A stretch of DNA of 5,718 nt, taken from assembly GCA_030603505.1 (NCBI GenBank), contig JAUVXQ010000087.1, positions 1 through 5,718 of the forward strand, given 5' to 3'. How positions within the stretch are numbered: position 1 is the stretch's first letter; the number at the start of each line of letters is the position of its first letter. The notes under the pieces were generated by a model. That model was given only the letters and a program-made list of their open reading frames with translations, made no database searches and was not told the origin of the DNA. Source of the stretch: Candidatus Heimdallarchaeota archaeon (GTDB lineage: Archaea > Asgardarchaeota > Heimdallarchaeia > Heimdallarchaeales > Heimdallarchaeaceae). Shown here piece after piece: positions 1 through 5,381 of the stretch. The translations under genes were made by a program, and so were the position numbers.

Positions 1-378
1 GAACGATTACTTGAATTGATACTACGACTTGACCAACTTCAAGAAGAACATGATTTTAGACAATTTCATTTCTTATGTAACGATAAGAAAGTAACTACTC
101 AACATTTTCGATTAAAATCTGGAAGAGGAAAACTAAAAGTGATATATGCTACAGGGATAATAAATAATTTTGAAGAATTAAAGGAAATAGAGATTAATTT
201 CAGAAAGAAAAATAGTTTCTTAAAAATTAAATTACCAAAAATAAAAGATTTAGTAATTAATGGTCTAGTCTCAAAATTTTATTCAAAATCAATTGGTATA
301 GATAAATACATTAGATATTATATTATGATAGAAGAAGCAAAAGAAAGACAAAAAACCTTTTCAGAATTTATGAAATAG
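1..378 (+). CDS. 3' end of an unrecognised basic protein, cut by the window edge
   Basis: The reading frame is open from the first base and ends at TAG 376-378, giving 125 residues. A TTG at 16 could serve as a start, but no Shine-Dalgarno-like sequence precedes it and codons 1-15 (ERLLEL) read smoothly into the rest, so the gene probably begins outside the window. The visible part starts with a charged helix (LDQLQEEHDF). A Lys/Arg-rich middle section follows, with beta-like stretches (GKLKVIYATGIINN, FLKIKLPKIKDLVING), then a charged C-terminal helix (MIEEAKERQKTFSEFMK). There is no Cys cluster, membrane segment or signal peptide. I do not recognise the family, and no function is proposed. 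A long inverted repeat follows the stop closely. Confidence 0.6.
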   Translation, partial: ERLLELILRLDQLQEEHDFRQFHFLCNDKKVTTQHFRLKSGRGKLKVIYATGIINNFEELKEIEINFRKKNSFLKIKLPKIKDLVINGLVSKFYSKSIGIDKYIRYYIMIEEAKERQKTFSEFMK

Positions 379-385
379 CTAATAA

Positions 386-448
386 AGTACTATAATTTGA
401 AATAAAACTTCTGATTCTCATTCTTTAGAACATGAAAATTATGGTACT
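386..448. repeat. Inverted repeat with 13-bp arms after the first gene
   Basis: AGTACTATAATTT at 386-398 pairs along its full length with AAATTATGGTACT at 436-448, with one G-U pair in RNA, around a 37-nt loop. It begins 8 bases after the TAG of the upstream gene, so it would fold in that transcript's 3' untranslated region. No T-run follows, so it is not a typical terminator. It could be an RNA-stabilising stem or chance in AT-rich DNA. Confidence 0.5.
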
Positions 449-656
449 ATAGATCATGTGTCTTAGTTTAATTACAATCACCAAATCGTTATATTTGCAG
501 TATCTAATTACATTTCATTGATTTTAGCAAGCTAGAAATCTATATCTGAAAAATTATCGAAAAAGATAAAACATCGTCTTAAACATCAGTTTTGCCTGAT
601 AAAACACCGTAAAACTGAATTTACTTATAAAGCGGAAAAAATATTTCTTAATTCTG

Positions 657-800
657 TTACTCAAGAGTGCCTAATATATCTTTTATTTTAATAGTAATCT
701 TCTCACCCAACTTTAATATGGAAACTGTTTTTTCCCCAAATTCATGCTTCTGTTTTTACTCAATCAACCCCCCACTTTTTAATAACAGAGAGCTGATCTG
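657..800 (-). pseudogene. Possible decayed minus-strand gene tail with one in-frame stop
   Basis: Reading the minus strand from 755 to TAA at 657-659 gives 32 coding-like residues, including EFGEKTVSILKLGEKITIK and a closing KDILGTLE. The same frame continues upstream past one TAA (756-758) for at least 14 more plausible codons (ending LLLKSGGLIE). One stop inside otherwise protein-like sequence, with no start or ribosome binding site, suggests a degraded 3' end. The family is not recognised. It is short enough that chance cannot be excluded. Confidence 0.3.
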
Positions 801-926
801 ATAGAAGCTGTTTATTATGAATATGGTATGGTTAAACTTTGGGAAATTTCAGTATTATCTACTTGAAACATTTTGAATTCGATAATTAGACTTTATCCTA
901 GTAAAAAAAGTAAGAAAAGTCAACAG

Positions 927-1060
927 TTAGCTTGAAAAGGGATTCCTTTTGTCCTCTGCATCAGGATCAGGATTATCATACCAAGCTTTTATTTTACCAT
1001 TGTTTTTGAATTCCATACATATAATCCCAAGGATTCGCCAAAAACGACCAATCTCTATTC
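927..1060 (-). pseudogene. Possible frameshifted minus-strand gene tail
   Basis: Two overlapping minus-strand frames look like successive parts of one protein. Upstream, one reads WSFLANPWDYMYGI and reaches a stop at 994. From about 1015 the next frame reads FKNNGKIKAWYDNPDPD and continues AEDKRNPFSS to TAA 927-929. Adding one base near 1008-1014 would join NPWDYMYGI to FKNNGKIKAWYD. The second part also has an ATG at 1016 and could be a 29-residue ORF, but no ribosome binding site precedes it. The family is not recognised. The upstream side is lost about where the plus-strand relic begins, so the two may meet at an old rearrangement junction. Confidence 0.35.
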
Positions 1061-1061
1061 G

Positions 1062-1307
1062 ATACAGGATGAGAGAAAGGAAGCGTTAGGAAGTTACGAA
1101 CAAGCATGGAAGAAGAGAGAGGACATTCCAGTGCAATCACACTTGATACCTTATCAGACGATATTTTTGTTGTTGACTTTTGAACCAGTTCCAAAGGATC
1201 GGTTGGAATTTTGGTTAGAGAGATGCACAGATTCTTATGGATTATATGATTTCAATAGCAGGTTGATAATAGATTTCGTTAAGCAGATTGTGGGGGAGCA
1301 AGAATGA
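1062..1307 (+). pseudogene. 3' remnant of a larger gene, start lost; faint class I LysRS-like look
   Basis: The frame is open from 936 to TGA 1305-1307 (124 codons), which is long for AT-rich DNA. The convincing protein-like part begins near 1062 with DERKEALGSYEQAWKKRED. It continues through IPYQTIFLLLTFEPVPKDRL and FWLERCTDSYGLYDFN and closes with DFVKQIVGEQE. There is no ATG in the frame and no ribosome binding site at the internal GTG (1131) or TTG codons, so the 5' part seems lost. The order YE..., IP..., (I/V)PY..., then a helical stretch recalls the region after the catalytic domain of archaeal class I lysyl-tRNA synthetases. That is from memory and weak; a protein of unknown family is equally possible. 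Minus-strand frames across this stretch are read as antisense shadows. Confidence 0.45.
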
Positions 1308-1446
1308 TTTTATCTTTGCGTGGAGACTTTTTTCTAGAAAGATGCTACTATTCTCAAAATCGTTTAAAATGGCTCATTCTTCTAGTTCAATTATCTTGAA
1401 AGCTAATCAAGAAAATTATTAAAGGATAGCGTAATACATTATTGAG

Positions 1447-2073
1447 TTACTTACTTTTATGACTCTTAAATCTCTCTCCTGGTTCAACATTCAATATATC
1501 GTTTTTCTCAATCTCTTCGTAAGCATGGTTTTCTTGAACTAACGGTTTTTTGATTCTCTTCCATCCAAATCTTATTTTTGATCTATAAATTATATTCATG
1601 ATTTCATAGATTCCCGATACAATATCATCCATTTTATTTTGTATTTTTTGTTCAAAATCATCTACAGGATTTCCGCTAAAATCTTTCGTAATAATTTCAT
1701 TGGTTTCTTTATATGCATAGTAGACTTTATTTATTTTTTCACTATTTTGAGTAGATATTTTAAGCTGAATACTCACTTTATTTCTTAAAATATCCAAATC
1801 TATCTTGAAATCAGAAAGAGATAACATTATTTTTTCAAGTAAAAGTTCTTTTGAATTAATATTGATCTTATTTGATCTCTGAATAATCCATTGATTAATA
1901 GGAGATGTTAAATTTGTAATTCTTCTTAATAATTCGCATGTTTCTGTCAATAACGGTTTTACTGTTCTTAGTGTATGTTGTTTTCTCTGATATCGATTAG
2001 CAATACAACCCGCGATTAGGGCAGCAATTATAGTACTTCCACCTATAATCATACTAGGTAGCCATTCAACCAT
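1447..2073 (-). CDS. Membrane-anchored helical protein of unknown function
   Basis: The gene encodes 208 residues from ATG 2073 to TAA 1447. A GGTGA Shine-Dalgarno sequence lies four bases before the ATG and supports this start. Residues 7-25 (SMIIGGSTIIAALIAGCIA) form one hydrophobic segment followed at once by RYQRK. By the positive-inside rule this suggests a signal anchor with the rest of the chain in the cytoplasm. IAGC at 20-23 matches a lipobox, but there are no N-terminal positive charges, so a lipoprotein is less likely. The remaining ~180 residues are charged and probably mostly alpha-helical, with a basic patch (SKIRFGWKRIKK) and a charged C-terminal tail. No catalytic motif is visible and I do not recognise the family. 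It stands alone, with its own promoter-like sequence and no near neighbour on its strand. A tethered scaffold or stress protein is possible, but no function is supported. Confidence 0.75.
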   Translation of the reverse strand: MVEWLPSMIIGGSTIIAALIAGCIANRYQRKQHTLRTVKPLLTETCELLRRITNLTSPINQWIIQRSNKININSKELLLEKIMLSLSDFKIDLDILRNKVSIQLKISTQNSEKINKVYYAYKETNEIITKDFSGNPVDDFEQKIQNKMDDIVSGIYEIMNIIYRSKIRFGWKRIKKPLVQENHAYEEIEKNDILNVEPGERFKSHKSK

Positions 2074-2098
2074 AAGTTCACCTTCAAAGCTATAATTT

Positions 2099-2119
2099 AA
2101 GAGTATAAAAATCTTTTCA
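2099..2119 (-). promoter_or_regulatory. Archaeal-type BRE/TATA promoter for the membrane-anchored protein gene
   Basis: On the minus strand GAAAAG (2113-2118), a purine-rich BRE-like element, is followed directly by ATTTTTATACTC (2101-2112). The box lies about 28-39 bases before the ATG at 2073, so a start site about 25 bases downstream of it leaves a short leader that still contains the GGTGA ribosome binding site. Spacing and composition fit an archaeal promoter, but TATA-like strings are common in AT-rich DNA. Confidence 0.45.
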
Positions 2120-2180
2120 GAAATCGATAAGAGATATTTCTTTTTTTCTAGGTCAACAGTAGTTTTATAAGGGAATCATT

Positions 2181-2442
2181 ATGAAAAAAAACTTCGACTT
2201 GGTTTTGTTTAATAGAGGACAAGGATAGAGAATGGAGTAAAAAAGGTTCTAGTGACCCCAATATTAAAATCTTTAATTGCTCTACAAGTGAAGTACAATT
2301 CCTCATACAAAGATTCTTCCAATGCAATAGTTGTGGAAAAAAAGTCGCTAAAGAAGAATAAACTCAAATTATTAAGGAATATGATTACTTCTCATTGGAT
2401 ATGCTAGCATGTGGTGAGTATAAACAGAATAAAAGCGTGTAA
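2181..2442 (+). pseudogene. Broken zinc-ribbon-like gene with an in-frame stop
   Basis: One plus-strand frame is open from 2185 to TAA 2359-2361 and then stays open to TAA 2440-2442, so 84 codons are broken by a single stop. The first part contains EDKDREWSKKGSSDPNIKIF, then IFNCSTSEVQ, then QRFFQCNSCGKKVAKEE; the part after the stop contains IIKEYDYFSLDMLACGEYKQ. CNSCGKK is a typical zinc-knuckle half, and QRF.QCNSCGKK resembles the second half of the N-terminal zinc ribbon of many insertion-sequence transposases; the first half would fall near NCSTSEV, where one Cys is left. An ATG at 2181 opens a neighbouring frame (MKKNFDLVLFNRGQG, stop at 2226), so a frameshift near the start is also likely. 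A transposase remnant is my best guess, but no DDE domain or terminal repeats are visible. Stop-codon readthrough is much less likely. Confidence 0.4.
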
Positions 2443-2478
2443 GGTAGAACATCCTTTTACTTCCAACTATTATCACAA

Positions 2479-3417
2479 TTATTTCATGAAATTAGATTTA
2501 AGTATCTCATAAGGAACATTGTTAAATGGGCAAACTTTAATGCAAATACTGCAACCAAATTCATTGACGAAATGTGGCATACATTTTGTATTCTCAATAT
2601 GAGTTATTCTACCACTCGGATGTTCTATAGCTTCATCATATATCGCTCCACCTGGACATTCTTTTATACAGCGACGACATTGGTCACAATAATCCCGTAC
2701 CCAAGCATGTTCATTGTCCTCACTAAATGGCAAATTTTCTATACTTGTATAAACAGCAGTAAGTCGAAACCTTGGACCATATTCAGGGGAGATCATTATT
2801 CCAGAGTATCCAATCCAAGCAAGTCCTGCTCTTTGAGCCATCGGAGGGTAGAGAGCTGCTCCCATCAAAGGATGACCTGCGTGTGCAGAGAAACCTTTCT
2901 TACGAAGAAAACGTGAGATTTTATTTGATATGATTCCTAATTCATCATAGGTTCGCATAACTTCATGTTGACAATTTAAGCTAGGTGCTGTATCTATCTT
3001 ATCCTTTTGCATTTCAAATCCTAGAACAATAGCATTTGGATGAAGAACAGCTTTATTTTCGAAGACTAATTGTTCAGAAAGCTTTGCAAAACCAATCAAT
3101 CCTGCACCTATTTTTTCAGCATAGTCCTTTAATTGTTGAAGCTCTGCAGCTGTAATTTCCTTTTTTGGATTTTTCGGATTGTTTTTCAGTGTATTTACAG
3201 TTTTGAACTCATTTCGAAATATAGAAACCATAGTAGGGATGATTTTCAGTCCAAATCCAGTTCGTTTACCATATTTTGATCCTTCAATCATTAATTCATA
3301 CCTAACAGGAGAATCTTCACTATATTTGAGAGTGCTATCGAGCTTCGATAAGTCATTCTCTTTCTTAAAGAGTTTTCCCATAATCTTCAAAATTGATTTT
3401 TCTTGAAATTTATTCAT
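2479..3417 (-). CDS. Short reductive-dehalogenase/QueG-like protein with two [4Fe-4S] clusters
   Basis: The protein has 312 residues from ATG 3417. The frame stays open to a GTG at 3426, but that codon lies inside the GTGAT sequence placed as the ribosome binding site for the ATG. The C-terminal part has two ferredoxin-like motifs: C244-x2-C247-x2-C250-x3-C254-P, then C279...C289-x2-C292-x3-C296-P. This is the eight-Cys layout of corrinoid-dependent reductive dehalogenases and epoxyqueuosine reductase (QueG). Before it come AGLAWIGYSGIMISPEYGPR (197-216) and FRL, close to the GLG.IG..G(L)LI(T)PE(Y/F)GPR.RL signature of the dehalogenase side and less like QueG. A cobalamin cofactor is therefore inferred, not seen. 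There is no Tat signal or membrane segment and no RdhB-like anchor beside it, so it should be cytoplasmic and not classically respiratory. At 312 residues it is shorter than respiratory enzymes, with only about 16 residues after the last Cys. Substrate unknown. A decayed paralogue tail lies just upstream. Confidence 0.9.
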   Translation of the reverse strand: MNKFQEKSILKIMGKLFKKENDLSKLDSTLKYSEDSPVRYELMIEGSKYGKRTGFGLKIIPTMVSIFRNEFKTVNTLKNNPKNPKKEITAAELQQLKDYAEKIGAGLIGFAKLSEQLVFENKAVLHPNAIVLGFEMQKDKIDTAPSLNCQHEVMRTYDELGIISNKISRFLRKKGFSAHAGHPLMGAALYPPMAQRAGLAWIGYSGIMISPEYGPRFRLTAVYTSIENLPFSEDNEHAWVRDYCDQCRRCIKECPGGAIYDEAIEHPSGRITHIENTKCMPHFVNEFGCSICIKVCPFNNVPYEILKSNFMK

Positions 3418-3426
3418 TAAAATCAC
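3418..3426 (-). promoter_or_regulatory. Ribosome binding site that decides the start of the 4Fe-4S gene
   Basis: The minus strand reads GTGATTTTA immediately before ATG 3417. GTGAT matches the archaeal Shine-Dalgarno consensus GGTGAT at normal spacing. The same GTG would be the start codon of a form three residues longer (M-I-L-M). Its pairing with the 16S rRNA tail makes the ATG the better choice. Confidence 0.6.
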
Positions 3427-3450
3427 ACTATTGCAGACAAAATATTTGAC

Positions 3451-3466
3451 TTAAGTATATGCTTAA
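3451..3466 (-). promoter_or_regulatory. TATA-like box inside a small palindrome, upstream of the 4Fe-4S gene
   Basis: The minus strand reads TTAAGCATATACTTAA: five-base inverted arms (TTAAG/CTTAA, i.e. TTAAG...CTTAA on the plus strand) flank CATATA. The TATA core lies about 40 bases before ATG 3417, so a start site about 25 bases downstream leaves a ~15-20 base leader with the ribosome binding site. The purine-rich AAAAGGG lies just upstream as a possible BRE. Symmetry over the TATA box could be an operator for a dimeric repressor; that is inference. Confidence 0.4.
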
Positions 3467-3520
3467 CCCTTTTAAATTTAGCTCAGACTTTTACTTTGCT
3501 GTTCTTTTCAAACAACTTTC

Positions 3521-3577
3521 TTATACTTTGTAATAATCTAGATAGCTAAATGGACAGACCTTAACACAAACACTCAA
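3521..3577 (-). pseudogene. 3' tail of a lost paralogue of the 4Fe-4S protein
   Basis: Minus strand 3574-3545 translates to SVCVKVCPFS, lining up without gaps with SICIKVCPFN of the intact gene (2550-2521); 23 of 30 bases are identical. Four of the seven differences are silent third-position changes, two are Ile to Val and one is Asn to Ser, a pattern left by selection on protein sequence before decay. The frame continues YLDYYKV to TAA 3521-3523, a C-terminus of similar length to the intact protein. Upstream, the codon matching C289 is TTG (Leu), an in-frame TAG follows two codons further on, and similarity ends. This is the last ~18 codons of a tandem or former neighbouring copy whose remainder was deleted. 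Confidence 0.75.
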
Positions 3578-3703
3578 GAGCTAGGACAAGTAAAATCTCT
3601 TGAAGGGAGATGGATTGAAGATTTCTGTTATGTAACTAATTATTGGGTTTTTGATGCAAGCAAAGATAATATCTATGATGCTGTTAAATCACAATCTCAA
3701 TGA
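3578..3703 (+). pseudogene. 3' remnant of an unrecognised plus-strand gene
   Basis: The plus-strand frame is open from 3542 to TGA 3701-3703. Its first dozen codons lie over the 4Fe-4S relic and are probably not real coding. From about 3578 the translation looks like protein: ELGQVKSLEGRWIEDFCYV, then TNYWVFDASKDNIYDAVKSQ. Five aromatic residues and balanced charges in about 35 residues are unlike translated noise in AT-rich DNA. There is no start codon or ribosome binding site at a suitable place, so the 5' part seems lost at the junction with the 4Fe-4S relic. The family is not recognised. Confidence 0.4.
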
Positions 3704-3765
3704 GGATAATTGTGTATCAATGTTAGGATTTAACCTTAAAGTTACTCGAACATATTCTTGACTAA

Positions 3766-5157
3766 TTAATTCAACTTTTGTGATGCTTTTCTAGGAATGA
3801 TTTGTCCTGTTCCTGCTTTTGCAGTTATCTTACCTTCTTTGAAGACAACTTGCCCACGTCTAATAGTTACTCTAGGCCATCCTGTGTAGGATTGTCCATT
3901 ATAAACAGAAAATCCTGCTTGGGAGAACATATCTTCATCTCTGATAACACGTTCTTCTTCCAAATCCCAAAGAACAAGATCAGCATCAGAACCAACTTGT
4001 ATAGTTCCTTTTCTTGGATAGAGACCAAACAGTTTTGCTACATTCGTTGAAGTCAATTCAATAAACCTTTCCAAAGTAATTTTTCCAGAAGCAACTCCTT
4101 TTGAGTATAACATTGGCAACATTACTTGAAGCTCATTTATTCCTGGAACCAATTTGTTAATATTGAGTTCAGGGTTCAGTTTTTGATCTCGAGTGTGAGG
4201 TGCATGATCAGTTGCAACTGTATTTATTGAACCTTTTATCACTCCTTTCCAGAGTGCCTTTACATCTGATTTTTCTCTTAATGGTGGTTGAACAACATAA
4301 AGTGCTCCTTCCGGTTCGAGATATTTTTCTCGAGTTAGATAGAGGAAAATTGGTCGTCCTTCAACAAATACTGGAGTATTCTTATTTTGAGCTTTTTCAC
4401 AAATGTTGAGAGCTTGTTCTGAAGAAAGATGAACGATATAAATAGGTGCTCTAGTTGAATTGGATATATCAACTGCTTTTTGTGTAGCAACCGATTCTGA
4501 TTTCACAGGTCTACTATCAGCATAATGCTTAAGTGATTCCTTCCCATCTTCAGTCATCTTTTCACAAGTTGTTTTAATGATCTCATTATCTTCACAATGT
4601 ATCATAGAAAGCATTCCATTATCCTTTGCAACTTGAATTGCTTTTATGTACATTTCCTCATTAGCATCATAATCATCCGTAACCATGAAGATCTTAATGG
4701 TATTACATCCATTCTCCATCAATTTGGGTATTTCGCGAATTATTTCATCTGTTGGGGTAAATATTACTGGGTGGATAATGAAGTCAGCTATTGCATGCTC
4801 AATAATCGATTTCGTTTCCCTTTCAATAGTTCCTAATGGGGTTTCCTTTTTATCGGGAACTGAAATGCAACCAAGAGTAGTTATTCCTCCAGCAATTGCT
4901 GCTTTTGATCCACTCTCAAAATCATCAGACCATCGGAATTCCTCTGAAACATAAGCAGGTAATGAGAGATGAACATGTGGATCTATTCCTCCCGGCATAA
5001 TCACTAAATTTCCAGCATTAATCTCCTTTGCTGATTCAGAAGTAGTTCTTAATTCTCGACCGATTTCATTGATTTTTTCATCAATGATTCGAATATCTGC
5101 TTTGACACGTCCAGTTTCAGTAATTATCAAACCATTACGGATTACTATTTCGCGCAT
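3766..5157 (-). CDS. Hydantoinase/dihydropyrimidinase-type cyclic amidohydrolase
   Basis: This 463-residue enzyme has the usual length of the family, which hydrolyses cyclic amides (hydantoins, dihydropyrimidines, allantoin, dihydroorotate) with two metal ions in a TIM barrel. All metal ligands are visible: H61 and H63 in GGIDPHVHL, the carboxylated lysine K155 in NTIKIFM, H187 in MIHCED, H243 in IVHLSS and D317 in ATDHAPHT. Also typical are DFESG (79-83), DSRPVKSE (214-221) and the C-terminal KLFGLYPRKGTIQVGSDADL (375-394), where the barrel returns to the small beta domain begun by residues 1-50. Substrate-pocket residues differ from D-hydantoinase: the Tyr five positions after the lysine is T160, the SPPLR serine is Q290, and the PNG loop before the PG motif is missing. 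ATDHAPH is more like dihydroorotase/allantoinase, while the lysine favours the hydantoinase/allantoinase side. Substrate is therefore open. No pyrimidine or purine catabolic partner is adjacent. Cytoplasmic; the start is ATG 5157 with only a weak ribosome binding site and no clear TATA box. Confidence 0.93.
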   Translation of the reverse strand: MREIVIRNGLIITETGRVKADIRIIDEKINEIGRELRTTSESAKEINAGNLVIMPGGIDPHVHLSLPAYVSEEFRWSDDFESGSKAAIAGGITTLGCISVPDKKETPLGTIERETKSIIEHAIADFIIHPVIFTPTDEIIREIPKLMENGCNTIKIFMVTDDYDANEEMYIKAIQVAKDNGMLSMIHCEDNEIIKTTCEKMTEDGKESLKHYADSRPVKSESVATQKAVDISNSTRAPIYIVHLSSEQALNICEKAQNKNTPVFVEGRPIFLYLTREKYLEPEGALYVVQPPLREKSDVKALWKGVIKGSINTVATDHAPHTRDQKLNPELNINKLVPGINELQVMLPMLYSKGVASGKITLERFIELTSTNVAKLFGLYPRKGTIQVGSDADLVLWDLEEERVIRDEDMFSQAGFSVYNGQSYTGWPRVTIRRGQVVFKEGKITAKAGTGQIIPRKASQKLN

Positions 5158-5226
5158 ATATAACCCACTAATTTCATAATAGGATTTAGACTATTAAACA
5201 AATTCGCCTATTTAGTTATACGATTC

Positions 5227-5333
5227 CTAGTTTCTTCCTTTCTTCTTCAGCACATAGGTTTTTGCTTCCCAATGAGGTTGATTAAGAGCGATAAGCGCAT
5301 AAATAGCATCTACATGGTTGTTTTAAATTCCAT
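5227..5333 (-). pseudogene. Small frameshifted minus-strand gene or gene tail
   Basis: The minus-strand frame from 5322 to TAG 5227-5229 reads as 31 protein-like residues, including HVDAIYALIALNQPHWEAK and a basic end (YVLKKKGRN). An ATG at 5333 opens MEFK in another frame and stops at 5310-5312. Adding one A to the A-run at 5321-5324 would join MEFK to NNHVDAIY, making a 35-residue protein. Either this is a small gene broken by a homopolymer slip (or sequencing error), or it is the tail of a lost gene. No ribosome binding site precedes the ATG. It ends 70 bases before the amidohydrolase start on the same strand. The family is not recognised. Confidence 0.35.
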
Positions 5334-5347
5334 AATCAGACGTATAC

Positions 5348-5366
5348 AAATAAAAAAATAAAAAAA
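5348..5366 (-). terminator. T-rich tract, probable archaeal terminator
   Basis: The minus strand carries T7-A-T7-A-T3. It lies about 100 bases after the stop of the small zinc-finger gene and about 15 bases after the hairpin-forming inverted repeat that follows that gene. Oligo-U tracts are the usual archaeal termination signal, so the zinc-finger transcript probably ends here. Confidence 0.45.
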
Positions 5367-5381
5367 GGTGAGATCTATTGA

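Larger units (their letters stand above)
379..935. other. Gene-poor stretch with faint coding-like remnants
   Basis: No complete gene is supported here. Besides the inverted repeat near its left end, the stretch has three short stop-free frames with protein-like composition. They are plus 536-691 (52 codons, ending NSVTQECLIYLLF), minus 657-755 (listed separately) and plus 786-866 (26 codons, containing DLIEAVYYEYGMVKLWE). None has a convincing start codon with a ribosome binding site. They overlap or alternate in strand, as expected of decayed DNA. No tRNA, CRISPR or transposon ends were seen. Confidence 0.5.

Noticed and set aside
536..691. Plus-strand 52-codon frame with a faint histone-fold look (FTYKAEKIFLNSVTQECLIYL)
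   Set aside because: The resemblance is only a spacing of hydrophobic residues, there is no usable start codon, and its end overlaps a better minus-strand coding-like stretch.
994..1194. Minus-strand open frame of 66 codons as an independent gene
   Set aside because: Most of it lies antisense to the stronger plus-strand relic, it has no ribosome binding site, and only its last ~20 codons look like protein; those were kept as part of the frameshifted minus-strand tail.
2572..2916. Plus-strand open frame of 114 codons
   Set aside because: It is wholly antisense to the 4Fe-4S protein gene, whose motifs are unmistakable.
4200..4954. Several plus-strand open frames of 69-89 codons
   Set aside because: All are antisense to the conserved barrel region of the amidohydrolase gene.
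2479..5157. One operon containing the 4Fe-4S and amidohydrolase genes
   Set aside because: They share a strand, but 340 bases with relics of other genes lie between them, and the 4Fe-4S gene has its own TATA-like box and ribosome binding site.
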